Part shown: one piece after another, positions 1-8,335 of the stretch
How the letters are laid out: every line of letters begins with the position of its first letter
Numbering within the stretch: position 1 is the first letter of the stretch
Assembly (NCBI GenBank): GCA_036013505.1
Contig: CP107851.1
Span: 4,101,501-4,165,500 of the forward strand
Source of the DNA: Streptomyces sp. NBC_00510
Lineage (GTDB): Bacteria; Actinomycetota; Actinomycetes; Streptomycetales; Streptomycetaceae
Direction of reading: 5' to 3'
DNA: 64,000 nt
Translations under genes and position numbers: made by a program
The notes under the pieces: generated by a model
The model's input: the letters and a program-made list of their open reading frames with translations, nothing else
Told to the model about the DNA's origin: nothing
The model's database searches: none

Positions 1-1110
1 CACGGTCAGCAGGACGTTGCGCTCCAGGGACTGCGCCTCGTCGACGATCACGAAGGCGTCGTGCAGGGAGCGGCCCCGGATGTGCGTGAGGGGCAGGACC
101 TCCAGCATGCCGCGCGCCACGACCTCCTCGATGACCTCCTTCGACGTCACCGCGCCCAGGGTGTCGAAGACCGCCTGGGCCCACGGGCTCATCTTCTCCG
201 CCTCGGTGCCCGGCAGGTAGCCGAGCTCCTGACCGCCCACGGCGTACAGCGGCCGGAAGACCATGACCTTCTGGTGCTGCTGACGCTCCAGCACCGCCTC
301 CAGCCCCGCGCACAGCGCCAGCGCCGACTTGCCGGTGCCGGCCCGGCCGCCCATCGACACGATGCCGACGTCCGGGTCGAGCAGCAGGTCCAGCGCGATC
401 CGCTGCTCGGCGCTGCGGCCGTGGATGCCGAAGGCCTCCCGGTCGCCGCGCACCAGCCGGACCCGGCCGTCGGCCGTGACCCGGCCGAGCGCCTTGCCGC
501 GGTCCGACTGCAGCACCAGACCGGTGTGCACCGGAAGCCCGGCCGCGTCGGGCACGTCGACCGTCTCCTCCTGGAAGAGGTCGTCCACCTCCTGGGCCGA
601 GACCTGCAGCTCGTGCATCCCCGTCCACCCGGAGGTGATCGCGAGCTCGGCCCGGTACTCCTCGGCCAGCAGGCCGACGGAGGAGGCCTTGACGCGCAGC
701 GGCAGGTCCTTGGAGACGACGGTGACGTCGTACCCCTCGGCCTGGAGGTTCCGGGCCACCGCGAGGATCCGCGAGTCGTTGTCGCCCAGGCGGAACCCCG
801 CGGGCAGCACGCCCGGGTCCGAGTGGTTCAGCTCGACGCGCAGGGTGCCGCCCAGCTCGCCGATCGGGATGGGTGCGTCCAGCCGCCCGTACCGGATCCG
901 GTACTCGTCGAGCAGCCGCAACGCCTGGCGGGCGAAGTAGCCGAGCTCGGGGTGGTGGCGCTTGGCTTCCAACTCGGTCACCACCACGACCGGCAGGACC
1001 ACCTCGTGCTCGTCGAAGCGGAGGAGGGCATGCGGGTCGGCAAGCAGCACGCTGGTGTCGAGTACGTAAGTGCGCCGGTCGTGCTCACGGCGATTCTTGC
1101 TGGTCACCAC
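1..1110 (-). CDS. PhoH-family ATPase with N-terminal PIN domain (3' end outside window)
   Basis: This is a PIN-domain plus PhoH-ATPase protein, a family linked to RNA metabolism. From the GTG at 1110 the frame reads MVTSKNRREHDRRTYVLDTS and stays open to position 1, so 370 codons are visible and the stop lies outside. The N-terminal PIN-like part (about residues 15-140) has YVLDTSVLLADP and VVVVTELEAKRHH, carrying typical PIN acidic residues. The C-terminal ATPase part has a Walker A motif GRAGTGKSALA near residue 255 and the Walker B-like segment AFVIVDEAQSLE at the window edge. The tandem GTG codons at 1110 and 1107 make the exact start uncertain by one codon. The family assignment is secure. 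The precise substrate in Streptomyces is not known to me. Confidence 0.93.
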   Translation of the reverse strand, partial: MVTSKNRREHDRRTYVLDTSVLLADPHALLRFDEHEVVLPVVVVTELEAKRHHPELGYFARQALRLLDEYRIRYGRLDAPIPIGELGGTLRVELNHSDPGVLPAGFRLGDNDSRILAVARNLQAEGYDVTVVSKDLPLRVKASSVGLLAEEYRAELAITSGWTGMHELQVSAQEVDDLFQEETVDVPDAAGLPVHTGLVLQSDRGKALGRVTADGRVRLVRGDREAFGIHGRSAEQRIALDLLLDPDVGIVSMGGRAGTGKSALALCAGLEAVLERQQHQKVMVFRPLYAVGGQELGYLPGTEAEKMSPWAQAVFDTLGAVTSKEVIEEVVARGMLEVLPLTHIRGRSLHDAFVIVDEAQSLERNVLLTV

Positions 1111-1548
1111 GTGTGGACGAACCCCCTCGGAAGAGGTCGGGGTGCGACGGCGTCGCGCGGGACAGGGCCGGGACCGACCAGGAGGGCCGGACCGCGGCCC
1201 TTCGAGTCGACGCGGTCAATGCCGTCCGAGTCAAGGGTTGACAACGGCACGTCCGTGAGCAAGGGGCCTCCCGGGCGGACGGGCCAGGTGCCGTCCGCTT
1301 CTGTCCGACATCCATGGGCCGGATGTCGGTCTGACGGGTCTATTCCCTCGAAAGTGGAGGCCTATGCGACTGCATATGACAGGTGTTGGCCCGGGCCCTA
1401 CCCTTGCCGCCCCGCCGCCCGATGTTCGCGCCCCCGTCGCCGGGACGTAATCCGGCCACCGCCCCTTCGGCCGTTCGCCGCAACCCCGGTGTGGCGCATC
1501 TCTCCTCGGCAGGGCCGTTCGGGTGACCCCGGGAGCCGGGGTCCGCCC
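1111..1548. other. 438-bp intergenic region with an inverted repeat
   Basis: No convincing gene is visible between phoH and the prenyl transferase. The short frames here are arginine/serine/proline-rich shadows without good ribosome binding sites. A perfect 9-bp inverted repeat (CCGACATCC at 1305-1313, GGATGTCGG at 1321-1329, 7-nt loop) lies in the middle and could be an operator or hairpin. A TTGACA hexamer at 1238-1243 on the plus strand has no plus-strand gene behind it. Confidence 0.5.
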
Positions 1549-2322
1549 TCAGGCCCCGTAGCGCCGGTGCCGCGCCGCGTAATCACGCAACGCCCGCAGG
1601 AAGTCCACCCTGCGGAACGCCGGCCAGAACACCTCGCAGAAGTAGTACTCCGAATGCGCGCTCTGCCAGAGCATGAAGCCCGACAGGCGCTGCTCGCCGG
1701 AGGTGCGGATGACGAGGTCGGGGTCGGGCTGGCCGCGGGTGTAGAGGTGCTCCGCGATGTGGTCGATGTCGAGGATCTCCGCGAGGTCCTCGATGGAGGT
1801 GCCGCGGCCGGCGTGCTCGTGGAGGAGGGAGCGGACCGCGTCGGCGATCTCCTGGCGGCCGCCGTAGCCCACGGCGACGTTGACGAGTATGCCCTCGACG
1901 CCCTCCGTGGCCTGCTCGGCCTCCTTGAGGACCGACTGGGTGCGGGCGGGCAGCAGGTCCTTCGCACCGACGTGGTGGACGCGCCAGCGGCCGGTCGCGG
2001 CGAGCCCGCGGACCGCGTCCTCGATGATGCCGAGCAGCGGGACGAGTTCCTCCGCCGGGCGGTCCAGGTTGTCCGTGGAGAGCAGCCAGAGCGTGACGAC
2101 CTCGACGCCGGTCTCCTCCGACCAGCCGAGGACCTCTGTGATCTTGTCCGCGCCGGCCCGGTGGCCCTGCTCGGTCGTCCGCGCGGCGGCCTTGGCCCAG
2201 CGGCGGTTGCCGTCGAGGATGACGCCGATGTGCTTGGGGCCCTGCGACAGGTCGAGCCGGCGCTCCACACGGTGGGCGTACAGGTCGGTCAACCTGAGAC
2301 GTACCAGGTCGCGCAGATTCAT
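1549..2322 (-). CDS. Isoprenyl (cis-prenyl) diphosphate synthase, UppS family
   Basis: This is a cytosolic cis-prenyltransferase that condenses isopentenyl diphosphate onto an allylic diphosphate. The 257-residue length is normal for the family. The signature HIGVILDGNRRWAK holds the catalytic aspartate (D37). The C-terminal signature runs through RTSGEQRLSGFMLWQ and YFCEVFWPAFR. The ATG at 2322 gives MNLRDLVRLRLTDLY. Actinomycetes often carry two paralogues, one making short (C15) and one making long (C50/C55) products. The N-terminus resembles the short-chain type as I remember it, but product length cannot be read from sequence alone. It is divergent from the aldo/keto reductase with about 110 bp between them. 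Confidence 0.92.
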   Translation of the reverse strand: MNLRDLVRLRLTDLYAHRVERRLDLSQGPKHIGVILDGNRRWAKAAARTTEQGHRAGADKITEVLGWSEETGVEVVTLWLLSTDNLDRPAEELVPLLGIIEDAVRGLAATGRWRVHHVGAKDLLPARTQSVLKEAEQATEGVEGILVNVAVGYGGRQEIADAVRSLLHEHAGRGTSIEDLAEILDIDHIAEHLYTRGQPDPDLVIRTSGEQRLSGFMLWQSAHSEYYFCEVFWPAFRRVDFLRALRDYAARHRRYGA

Positions 2323-2432
2323 TGGCGGGCCCCTCCTGCGGTCGTCACCCCTTCGCCACCCTACTGCGCCTCCCCTCGGGCCGCCGAACCGGGTGCGGGG
2401 CTGTGGACCACCGTCGTGATAGGACCGCTTCT

Positions 2433-3473
2433 GTGGATATTCGTTCTCTCTACCGCGCCGCCGACGAGCGCTACGACGCGATGGCGTACCGCCGTACCGG
2501 CCGCAGCGGCCTCAAGCTCCCCGAGATCTCCCTCGGGCTCTGGCACAACTTCGGCGACGACCGCACGCTCGACTCGCAGCGCGCCATCCTGCGCCGCGCC
2601 TTCGACCTCGGCGTCACGCACTTCGACCTGGCCAACAACTACGGCCCGCCCTACGGCTCCGCCGAGAGCAACTTCGGGACCGTCCTCGCCCAGGACTTCC
2701 GGCCCTACCGCGACGAACTGGTCATCTCGACCAAGGCGGGGTACGACATGTGGCCCGGCCCGTACGGCGAGTGGGGCAGCCGGAAGTACCTGCTCTCCTC
2801 GCTGGACCAGTCCCTGAACCGGATGGGCCTGGACTACGTCGACATCTTCTACTCGCACCGGTTCGACCCCGACACGCCGCTGGAGGAGACGATGGGCGCC
2901 CTCGCGTCCGCCGTCCAGCAGGGCAAGGCGCTCTACGTCGGCATCTCCTCCTACAGCGCGCAGCGCACCCGCGAGGCCGCCGCGCTGCTGCGCCAGATGG
3001 GCGTCCCGGCGCTGATCCACCAGCCCTCGTACTCCATGATCAACCGCTGGGTCGAGGACGACGGTCTCCTGGACGTCCTGGACGAGGAGGGCATGGGCTG
3101 CATCCCCTTCGTCCCCCTGGCCCAGGGCCTGCTGACGGACAAGTACCTGAACGGCATCCCCGAGGGTTCCCGGGCCGCCCAGGGCAAGTCCCTCGACCCC
3201 ACCCTGATCACCGACGAGGTCGTGCGGCGGCTGCGCGGCCTCAACGGCATCGCCGCCCGGCGCGGTCAGTCCCTGGCGCAGCTCGCGCTGAGCTGGGTGC
3301 TGCGCGACAAGCGGATCACCTCGGCGCTCATCGGGGCGTCGAGCGTCGCCCAGCTGGAGGCCAACGTCGCGGCGGTGGGCGCCGCCCCGCTGACGGCCGA
3401 GGATCTCGCCGAGATCGACGAGTTCGCCCTCGAGTCGGGCGTCAACCTCTGGTCCCGCAGCAGCGACGCGTGA
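2433..3473 (+). CDS. Aldo/keto reductase (YghZ/MgrA-like)
   Basis: This is an NADPH-dependent aldo/keto reductase of about 346 residues, close to the L-glyceraldehyde-3-phosphate reductase (YghZ) group. The catalytic tetrad is visible as FDLANNYGPP (D65, Y70), VISTKAGYD (K101) and IFYSHRFDP (H142). The conserved C-terminal GASSVAQLEANV segment belongs to the cofactor site. I chose the GTG at 2433 (VDIRSLYRAADERYDAMAYR) because AGGACC lies about 7 nt upstream and the family N-terminus aligns there. The frame is open further upstream to 2322 but would overlap the divergent gene's start. The physiological substrate is unknown. Confidence 0.92.
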   Translation: MDIRSLYRAADERYDAMAYRRTGRSGLKLPEISLGLWHNFGDDRTLDSQRAILRRAFDLGVTHFDLANNYGPPYGSAESNFGTVLAQDFRPYRDELVISTKAGYDMWPGPYGEWGSRKYLLSSLDQSLNRMGLDYVDIFYSHRFDPDTPLEETMGALASAVQQGKALYVGISSYSAQRTREAAALLRQMGVPALIHQPSYSMINRWVEDDGLLDVLDEEGMGCIPFVPLAQGLLTDKYLNGIPEGSRAAQGKSLDPTLITDEVVRRLRGLNGIAARRGQSLAQLALSWVLRDKRITSALIGASSVAQLEANVAAVGAAPLTAEDLAEIDEFALESGVNLWSRSSDA

Positions 3474-3491
3474 CGTCGGCGGGCGCCCTGG

Positions 3492-4205
3492 TCAGGACGG
3501 CAGCAGCGGTCCGGCCAGGGCGCCGGCCAGGATGAACGGCCCGAAGGGCAGCGGTGTACGGCGCTCGGCGCGGCGGGCCGCCAGCAGCACGAGGCCGGTG
3601 ACCGCGCCCAGCGCGAAGGCCGCGAAGGTGCCGGCGGCGAGCGTCCCCCACCCGTACCAGGCGAGGACCATGCCCGCGGTGGGGGCGAGTTTGACGTCGC
3701 CGAAGCCCATGCCGTCCGGGTTGACCAGGTGCAGCACGAGGTAGAACAGCCCCAGCGCGGCCGCCCCCAGCAGCGCCCGGGGCCACGATCCCTCATGGCC
3801 CGGGAGCAGCGCGGCCGCGCCCAGCAGAGCCGCCGTCCCCGGGGCCGCGGGCAGCGTCAGCACGTCCGGGAGCCGCAGCACCGTCAGGTCGACGCGGGCC
3901 AGCAGCACTCCGAGCGGGACGAGCAGCAGCCACACCGTCAGTTCGGGCCGCGGCCCGGTGCCCGCCGCGACGGCCGCGCAGACCACGGCGGTCACCAGGG
4001 CGTAGCGCCATCCGGCGGCCGGCTTCCCGGCGTTGCGCACCGGCCCCCACCAGCCGCGCCGGCCGACCGGGTAGGGCACGTCCGCCGGGCACCGGGTCCG
4101 CCAGGGCTGCTCGGGTGCGACGGACAGCCGGTACGCCGGACGCGGCAGGGCGAGCCCCGCGACGGTTCCCCACACGACGGCCGCGGCGATCGGATAGACA
4201 TGCAT
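3492..4205 (-). CDS. Prepilin peptidase (A24 family, TadV-like)
   Basis: This is a polytopic inner-membrane aspartic peptidase of 237 residues that would remove leader peptides from type IV/Flp prepilins. The two active-site aspartates are visible: D106 in LARVDLTVLRLPD and D170 in the GxGD motif NPDGMGFGDVKLAP. Several hydrophobic segments span the protein. The N-terminal cysteine-containing methyltransferase domain of PilD is absent, as is usual for Tad systems. It lies outside the main tad operon (6504-15558) but is the only candidate in the window to process Flp, TadE and the TadZ-TadE fusion. Its 3' end converges on the aldo/keto reductase with an 18-bp gap. Confidence 0.9.
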   Translation of the reverse strand: MHVYPIAAAVVWGTVAGLALPRPAYRLSVAPEQPWRTRCPADVPYPVGRRGWWGPVRNAGKPAAGWRYALVTAVVCAAVAAGTGPRPELTVWLLLVPLGVLLARVDLTVLRLPDVLTLPAAPGTAALLGAAALLPGHEGSWPRALLGAAALGLFYLVLHLVNPDGMGFGDVKLAPTAGMVLAWYGWGTLAAGTFAAFALGAVTGLVLLAARRAERRTPLPFGPFILAGALAGPLLPS

Positions 4206-4252
4206 CGGGCCCGACCGTACACGGGCGCACCACGCGAAGGGACGTGAGCCGC

Positions 4253-4645
4253 ATGGGTGACCGCCGGCGCGACGGGACCGGGCTGCTGCGCCTCACCGGC
4301 GGCCGCGGCACGGACGGCGAGGGGACGCCGGACGGCACGGGGATACCGCTGGAGATCGCGGCCTCCTACCGGGCCCGCACCCGGGGGCTGCTGGGCCGAA
4401 CCGGGATCACCGGGGCGCTGCTGCTCACGCCCGCCGCGAGCGTGCACACCCTGGGCATGCGCTTCGCCATCGACGTCGCCTACCTCGACCGCCGCCTGCG
4501 GGTCCTCGCCGTCCGCACCATGCCGCCCGGCCGGCTGGGCCGCCCGCGGCTGCGGGCCCGTCACGTGCTGGAGGCGGAGGCAGGTGCGATGGCGGCGTGG
4601 GGCCTGGTGCCGGGGGCGGCGGTGACGGTGGAGGCGCAGGCGTGA
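4253..4645 (+). CDS. DUF192 family protein
   Basis: This is a small DUF192 protein of 130 residues. The family core is seen in SYRARTRGLLGRTGITGALL, HTLGMRFAIDVAYLDR and ARHVLEAEAGAMAAWGL. The function of the family is unknown. The ATG at 4253 follows GAAGGG at a suitable distance. Longer in-frame starts upstream would run over the divergent prepilin peptidase gene and are arginine-rich junk. In Streptomyces this gene commonly sits beside the prepilin peptidase (recollection, not searched), but no functional link to the pilus is shown by the sequence. Confidence 0.85.
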   Translation: MGDRRRDGTGLLRLTGGRGTDGEGTPDGTGIPLEIAASYRARTRGLLGRTGITGALLLTPAASVHTLGMRFAIDVAYLDRRLRVLAVRTMPPGRLGRPRLRARHVLEAEAGAMAAWGLVPGAAVTVEAQA

Positions 4646-4688
4646 CCCCTTCCGCGTCCCGTCCGCTGCGGGCGGCCGTGGCGGCCTT

Positions 4689-5192
4689 CTAGAACCCGCC
4701 GCCGCCGAAGTCCGCGGAGTCGGAGAAGCCGGGGAAGTCGGGGGACTGTGCGCCGATGACGAGGAGCAGGATCCCCACGGCCAGGAAGATCCCCAGGAAG
4801 ACCAGCGTCAGCGCCAGTTGCCCGTACGGCACCCGGTAGCCGGCCGGGACGACCAGCGCGCGCTCGGGTGCCTCGGGGACGTAGGCGACCGTCAGGTGGT
4901 CGCCCTCGATCGTCGTGCCCGGCGCCCCCGGGTCCTCGAAGCGCACGTCGCGCCCGTCGGCGGTCCGGAACTCGAAGACGAAGTGCTGCCGCGAGTGGGT
5001 CGGGCCCTCGCCCGTCGAGCCCACGGTCGTGTAGACCCGCACACAGCGCCCCTCGGCGCGGAGCCCGCCGTGCAGGGCCCGCCGTATCCACAGCACACGA
5101 CGTCCCGCGCGTACCGCGACCACCAGCGGTACGAGCGTGATCAGTGCGGCCATCGCGACAAAGAGCACCGGTATCGCGGCTTCCATCGACAT
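4689..5192 (-). CDS. DUF3592-type membrane protein
   Basis: This is a 167-residue membrane protein. It has an N-terminal transmembrane segment (IPVLFVAMAALITLVPLVVA), a soluble beta-rich middle with GRCVRVYTTVG and HFVFEFRTADGRDVRFED typical of DUF3592, and a second membrane segment near residues 125-148 followed by a glycine-rich tail. An in-frame ATG two codons downstream (MEAAIP) is an equally possible start. No catalytic residues are recognisable and the function is unknown. It is divergent from the hydrolase gene at 5347. Confidence 0.8.
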   Translation of the reverse strand: MSMEAAIPVLFVAMAALITLVPLVVAVRAGRRVLWIRRALHGGLRAEGRCVRVYTTVGSTGEGPTHSRQHFVFEFRTADGRDVRFEDPGAPGTTIEGDHLTVAYVPEAPERALVVPAGYRVPYGQLALTLVFLGIFLAVGILLLVIGAQSPDFPGFSDSADFGGGGF

Positions 5193-5346
5193 CCCCCGTC
5201 ATCGCTCCGGGGGCGACCGCCCCCGTCGTCGTACGGAGACACGCGGCGCGCCCGGACGGTTCCTGCCGGGGCGGGTGCCGAAGCTCACTCAACCGGGCTC
5301 GTGGAAGGGAGCGTTGGCGGTGCCGCGCCGGCACTACGCTCCCGCC

Positions 5347-6177
5347 ATGGGCCACACCGTGCTCGCCACCCCGCTGGGCGACGTCGCCCTGCACCGCCTC
5401 GGCACCCCGGCCACCGGCACCCCGCGCACGCCCGTGCTGCTGCTGCACGCCAACCCAGGCGACAGCCGGGACTACGGAGCCGTCGCGGCCGGACTCGCCG
5501 CGGAACGCGAGGTCTTCGCCCTCGACTGGCCCGGCTACGGCCGCTCCACCGCCGCCGCCCCGCACTCCGTCACCCCCGATGGACTCGCGGACGTGGCGGA
5601 GCGCGCCCTCGACGCCATCGCACGGGGCGGCGCGCCGCGCGTCTACGTCATCGGCAACAGCGTGGGCGGCTGGGCCGCCGTGCGGCTGGCCGAGCGCCGC
5701 CCGGCGCAGGTGGCCGGGCTCGTCCTGGTCGACCCGGCCGGTTTCACCCGGCTCACCCCGGTGACCCGCTGGTTCTGCCGTGCCGTGATGGGACGTCCGT
5801 CCAGCGCCGGGCGCCTCATCGCCCCGCTGGCCCGTGCCTACCTGGGACGGCTCCGTACGAGCAGCGCCCGCGCGACGTACGAGCGCGCCCGTGGGGTCCG
5901 TGCCGACGCCGGCCGGCTCGCGGTGCACTGCGCCCTGTGGCGCGCCTTCGCCGCGCCCGGATTCGGGCTGAGCGGCGTCCTGCCGGGGATCGTCCCGCCC
6001 GTCCTGCTGCTCTGGGGCCGCCGCGATCCGCTGCTCCCCATGCTCACCGACGGTCGCCGGGCCCGCCGTTCGCTGCCGCCCGGCGCCACGTTCGCGACCC
6101 TGCCCGCGGCGCACGAGGCGTACAACGAGCGGCCGGACCTGTTCCTGGCGTGCGTGCGGCCCTTCCTCACGGAGTGA
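5347..6177 (+). CDS. Alpha/beta hydrolase
   Basis: This is an alpha/beta-hydrolase fold enzyme of 276 residues. The nucleophile elbow is GNSVGGWA (S105), the oxyanion-hole region is LLLHANPGDS, the likely acid is in LLWGRRDPLLP, and the catalytic histidine is in PAAHEAYNERPD. There is no signal peptide, so it acts in the cytosol. The ATG at 5347 fits the family N-terminus; the upstream extension to 5137 overlaps the divergent DUF3592 gene and is not believable. Substrate cannot be predicted. A strong hairpin follows the stop codon. Confidence 0.88.
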   Translation: MGHTVLATPLGDVALHRLGTPATGTPRTPVLLLHANPGDSRDYGAVAAGLAAEREVFALDWPGYGRSTAAAPHSVTPDGLADVAERALDAIARGGAPRVYVIGNSVGGWAAVRLAERRPAQVAGLVLVDPAGFTRLTPVTRWFCRAVMGRPSSAGRLIAPLARAYLGRLRTSSARATYERARGVRADAGRLAVHCALWRAFAAPGFGLSGVLPGIVPPVLLLWGRRDPLLPMLTDGRRARRSLPPGATFATLPAAHEAYNERPDLFLACVRPFLTE

Positions 6178-6196
6178 GACACGGGGAGAAAGAAGA

Positions 6197-6233
6197 CGGG
6201 CCGGTCCGCAGGGGGGGAGAGCGGACCGGCCCG
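6197..6233. terminator. Strong hairpin after the hydrolase gene
   Basis: A perfect 13-bp inverted repeat (arms 6197-6209 and 6221-6233, 11-nt loop) sits 19 bp after the hydrolase stop and probably ends both this transcript and the converging tad operon. No T-tract follows, as is common in Streptomyces. The rest of the 6178-6503 gap shows no gene. Confidence 0.75.
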
Positions 6234-6503
6234 AGGGGGGGGATTCCAAGGTACCGCGCCGGAACCGCTCTCCAGGTCCAAGGTCATGAGGGAGATGTGA
6301 AGGTTCCCTCGAAGAAGTGGCTCGATCGCCGGGCGATTAGACCGAATGGCCGTGAATGCGGCGACTCGTCCACCCACGCCACATCCGCACCGCATACGCT
6401 CCGTCACGGAACGCACCAGACCTTTGGCCCGGGATTTAAGGGCCCTGTTGCCGCGCCTTACCCCCGTGGGTGAGCCGTTCGGTTGACCGGGCGGCCCGCG
6501 ACG

Positions 6504-7157
6504 CTACGACGGACGGAACGTGATCTCCACGCGGCGGTTCTGCTTGCGGCCCGTCTCGGTGGAGTTGTCGGCGATGGGGTAGTCCTCGCTGTACCCGCGC
6601 ACCTGGAACGAGTGGACCGAGTTGCCGAGCGAACCGAGCTCCTCCGCCAGGATCTTGTAGACGGCGTCGGCCCGCTTCTTGGACAGCACCTTGCCGTGCT
6701 CGTACGAGCCCAGGTCGTCCGTGAAGCCGAACACACGGATCGGCTGCGTGACGTCCTTGGCATCGATGTCGGACGCGATGGCCTTGATCCGGGCGGTGGC
6801 CGTCGCGTTCAGCTTGGCGCTGTCCCTGCCGAACAGGACGTCCGCCTGAAGGGCGTAGGTGACCGAGGAGTTCGACTCCTCGTGCCGCTCCTCGCCGTCG
6901 TCGGCCGAGGCGTCCTCGGAGGACGACGCGTCCGACACGGAGACGATGTCCAGCACCTTGGGCGGCGCCAGCGTCGCCCCCTCGGGCAGTCGCAGGTCCG
7001 GGTCGGCCGCGTCCACCTTCGTGGGCGCGGACGGGGTGGGCTGCGCCGTCGGGTCGTCGTCCGCCCGCGCGCTCGCGGCGGTGAGCGGCGTGAGCACGAG
7101 CGCGAGGCCCAGCACGGCCGCGACACCGGGACGGGGATGCGGACGGGGACGGGGCAC
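6504..7157 (-). CDS. Secreted OmpA-like peptidoglycan-binding protein of the tad locus
   Basis: This is a 217-residue exported protein. The N-terminal signal peptide (VAAVLGLALVLTPLTAASARA) is followed by a low-complexity acidic/proline stretch and a C-terminal OmpA domain. The OmpA core is seen as DVLFGRDSAKLNATATARIK, VFGFTDDLGSYEHGKVLSKK and ETGRKQNRRVEI, the part that in this family binds peptidoglycan non-covalently. It is the last gene of the flp operon, with 3 nt after the lipoprotein stop. In a Gram-positive it probably anchors pilus or envelope components to the wall rather than to an outer membrane (inference). Confidence 0.88.
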   Translation of the reverse strand: MPRPRPHPRPGVAAVLGLALVLTPLTAASARADDDPTAQPTPSAPTKVDAADPDLRLPEGATLAPPKVLDIVSVSDASSSEDASADDGEERHEESNSSVTYALQADVLFGRDSAKLNATATARIKAIASDIDAKDVTQPIRVFGFTDDLGSYEHGKVLSKKRADAVYKILAEELGSLGNSVHSFQVRGYSEDYPIADNSTETGRKQNRRVEITFRPS

Positions 7158-7160
7158 GGC

Positions 7161-7733
7161 TCACCCCTCCGCGATCGTGATCTTGGCCGGGGGCATCGTC
7201 GGCAGCTGGAACTCCACCTCGGTGGTGCTTTCCGGCGGCGCCGGGAACTGCGCGAAGAACGGCCTCGTCTCCTCGGGCCGGATGCCGATCAGCTTGGTCG
7301 TGCAGAGGCAGATGCCGTCGGTGTCGCGGAGCACGTAGTAGCGCTTCTTGCCGACCGGGTCGACCAGCACGGCACCGGCCACGGACGCCCCGGACTTGGC
7401 GACCGCGAGCTCCTGGCCGATCCAATTCGAGGCGTTGAACGAATCCGTCCCATTGTTGGTGATCGTGCCCTTCACCGTCACGAAGCCTCCCGAGTCCCGG
7501 GTGGCCTCGCTGACCGTGACCGTGATGCCCTTCTCACCCTTCATCTGGGCCAGGATCTGTTCAGGCGTGTCGGTCGGCGTTGCACTCGCCTTGGCCGAGC
7601 CTTTCGGCGCACTCGTCTTTGAGGACGGAGTGGTCCCACCCTTGCCTTCGTCACCACCACCGCCGCAACCTGCCAGGGCCGCGGCAAGAACTACGGCGAC
7701 GATTGCAGCCAGGCCCTGCTTCTGGATACGCAT
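7161..7733 (-). CDS. Putative lipoprotein of the tad locus
   Basis: This is a predicted lipoprotein of 190 residues. The start MRIQKQGLAAIVAV is followed by a lipobox (ALAGC) and a glycine/serine/threonine-rich spacer. The folded part contains FVTVKGTITNNGTDSFNASN, which resembles the beta-sandwich (DUF4352-like) domains of extracellular lipoproteins, and a CLC pair near the middle. I chose the ATG at 7733 over the GTG/ATG-like start at 7751 because it gives a standard signal peptide. It lies between the TadG-like and OmpA-like genes with gaps of 14 and 3 nt, so it is almost certainly cotranscribed. No homologue with known function is recognised. Confidence 0.78.
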   Translation of the reverse strand: MRIQKQGLAAIVAVVLAAALAGCGGGGDEGKGGTTPSSKTSAPKGSAKASATPTDTPEQILAQMKGEKGITVTVSEATRDSGGFVTVKGTITNNGTDSFNASNWIGQELAVAKSGASVAGAVLVDPVGKKRYYVLRDTDGICLCTTKLIGIRPEETRPFFAQFPAPPESTTEVEFQLPTMPPAKITIAEG

Positions 7734-7747
7734 CGGTCCCCCGTTCC

Positions 7748-8335
7748 TCACTCGCTGAGATGGACGGAGTAGAACTCCGCCAGATTCAGTTGGAAGTCGT
7801 CGCTCGTCGGGTCCACCGTCAGCCGGTCACCGTCGCAGATGAACGTGATCTCGTCGCCGTCCCTGTCGTCGACGCCACAGCGGCTTTCGACGACGGCGGT
7901 CGCTGTCGCGCGCGCATGCATCGATTCAGTACCCGACACGACGGACTTGCCCACGGTGCCCGAGGTGTGGAGTGCGACCGAGGCGCCGCCCGGACCGCCC
8001 ACGTCACATTCGTCGACGACCGCATCGTTCTGACCCGCGTAATCCATGGCCGCACCACAGGCGTTGCCGACGGTCATCCCATTCAGGGCCAGCAGTTCCC
8101 GGAGTTGGTCCAGGTCGCCGGACTCCAGGGCCTCGAGGAACCGCTCCCGGACGCTGTTGCGAACCTCCCGCGCCGCCGCTAGGGCCGAGGCATCGGCCGC
8201 CGTTTGTGCCGTGTTGCGGATGGAGGACGCCTGACCTACGGCGAAGTAGGCGAAGGCGAGGAAGAACAGCGCCGCGACGGCCACGATGTAGATGCCGAGG
8301 GTCTGGCCGCCATCGCCGCGCCCACGCCTGCTCAG
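7748..8335 (-). CDS. TadG/TadE-like pilus assembly protein, probable CTG start
   Basis: This is a pseudopilin-like membrane protein of about 195 residues. It starts with basic residues, then GGQTLGIYIVAVAALFFLAF and AQTAADASALAAAREVR, which is the usual TadG-like N-terminus that follows a single membrane helix. The remainder is predicted to be outside the cell and has four cysteines. The glutamate normally found at +5 of the processing site is missing (I instead). No ATG, GTG or TTG precedes the membrane helix in this frame; the only candidate is a CTG at 8335-8333 that overlaps the flp TGA (8334-8332). Translation coupled to flp from CTG is therefore the best reading. Confidence 0.8.
   Translation of the reverse strand: MSRRGRGDGGQTLGIYIVAVAALFFLAFAYFAVGQASSIRNTAQTAADASALAAAREVRNSVRERFLEALESGDLDQLRELLALNGMTVGNACGAAMDYAGQNDAVVDECDVGGPGGASVALHTSGTVGKSVVSGTESMHARATATAVVESRCGVDDRDGDEITFICDGDRLTVDPTSDDFQLNLAEFYSVHLSE

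Noticed and set aside
61..2817. Long plus-strand open frame of about 918 codons
   Set aside because: It is antisense to phoH and the prenyl transferase, both clear minus-strand genes, and its translation is histidine/arginine/valine-rich low complexity as expected of a high-GC shadow frame.
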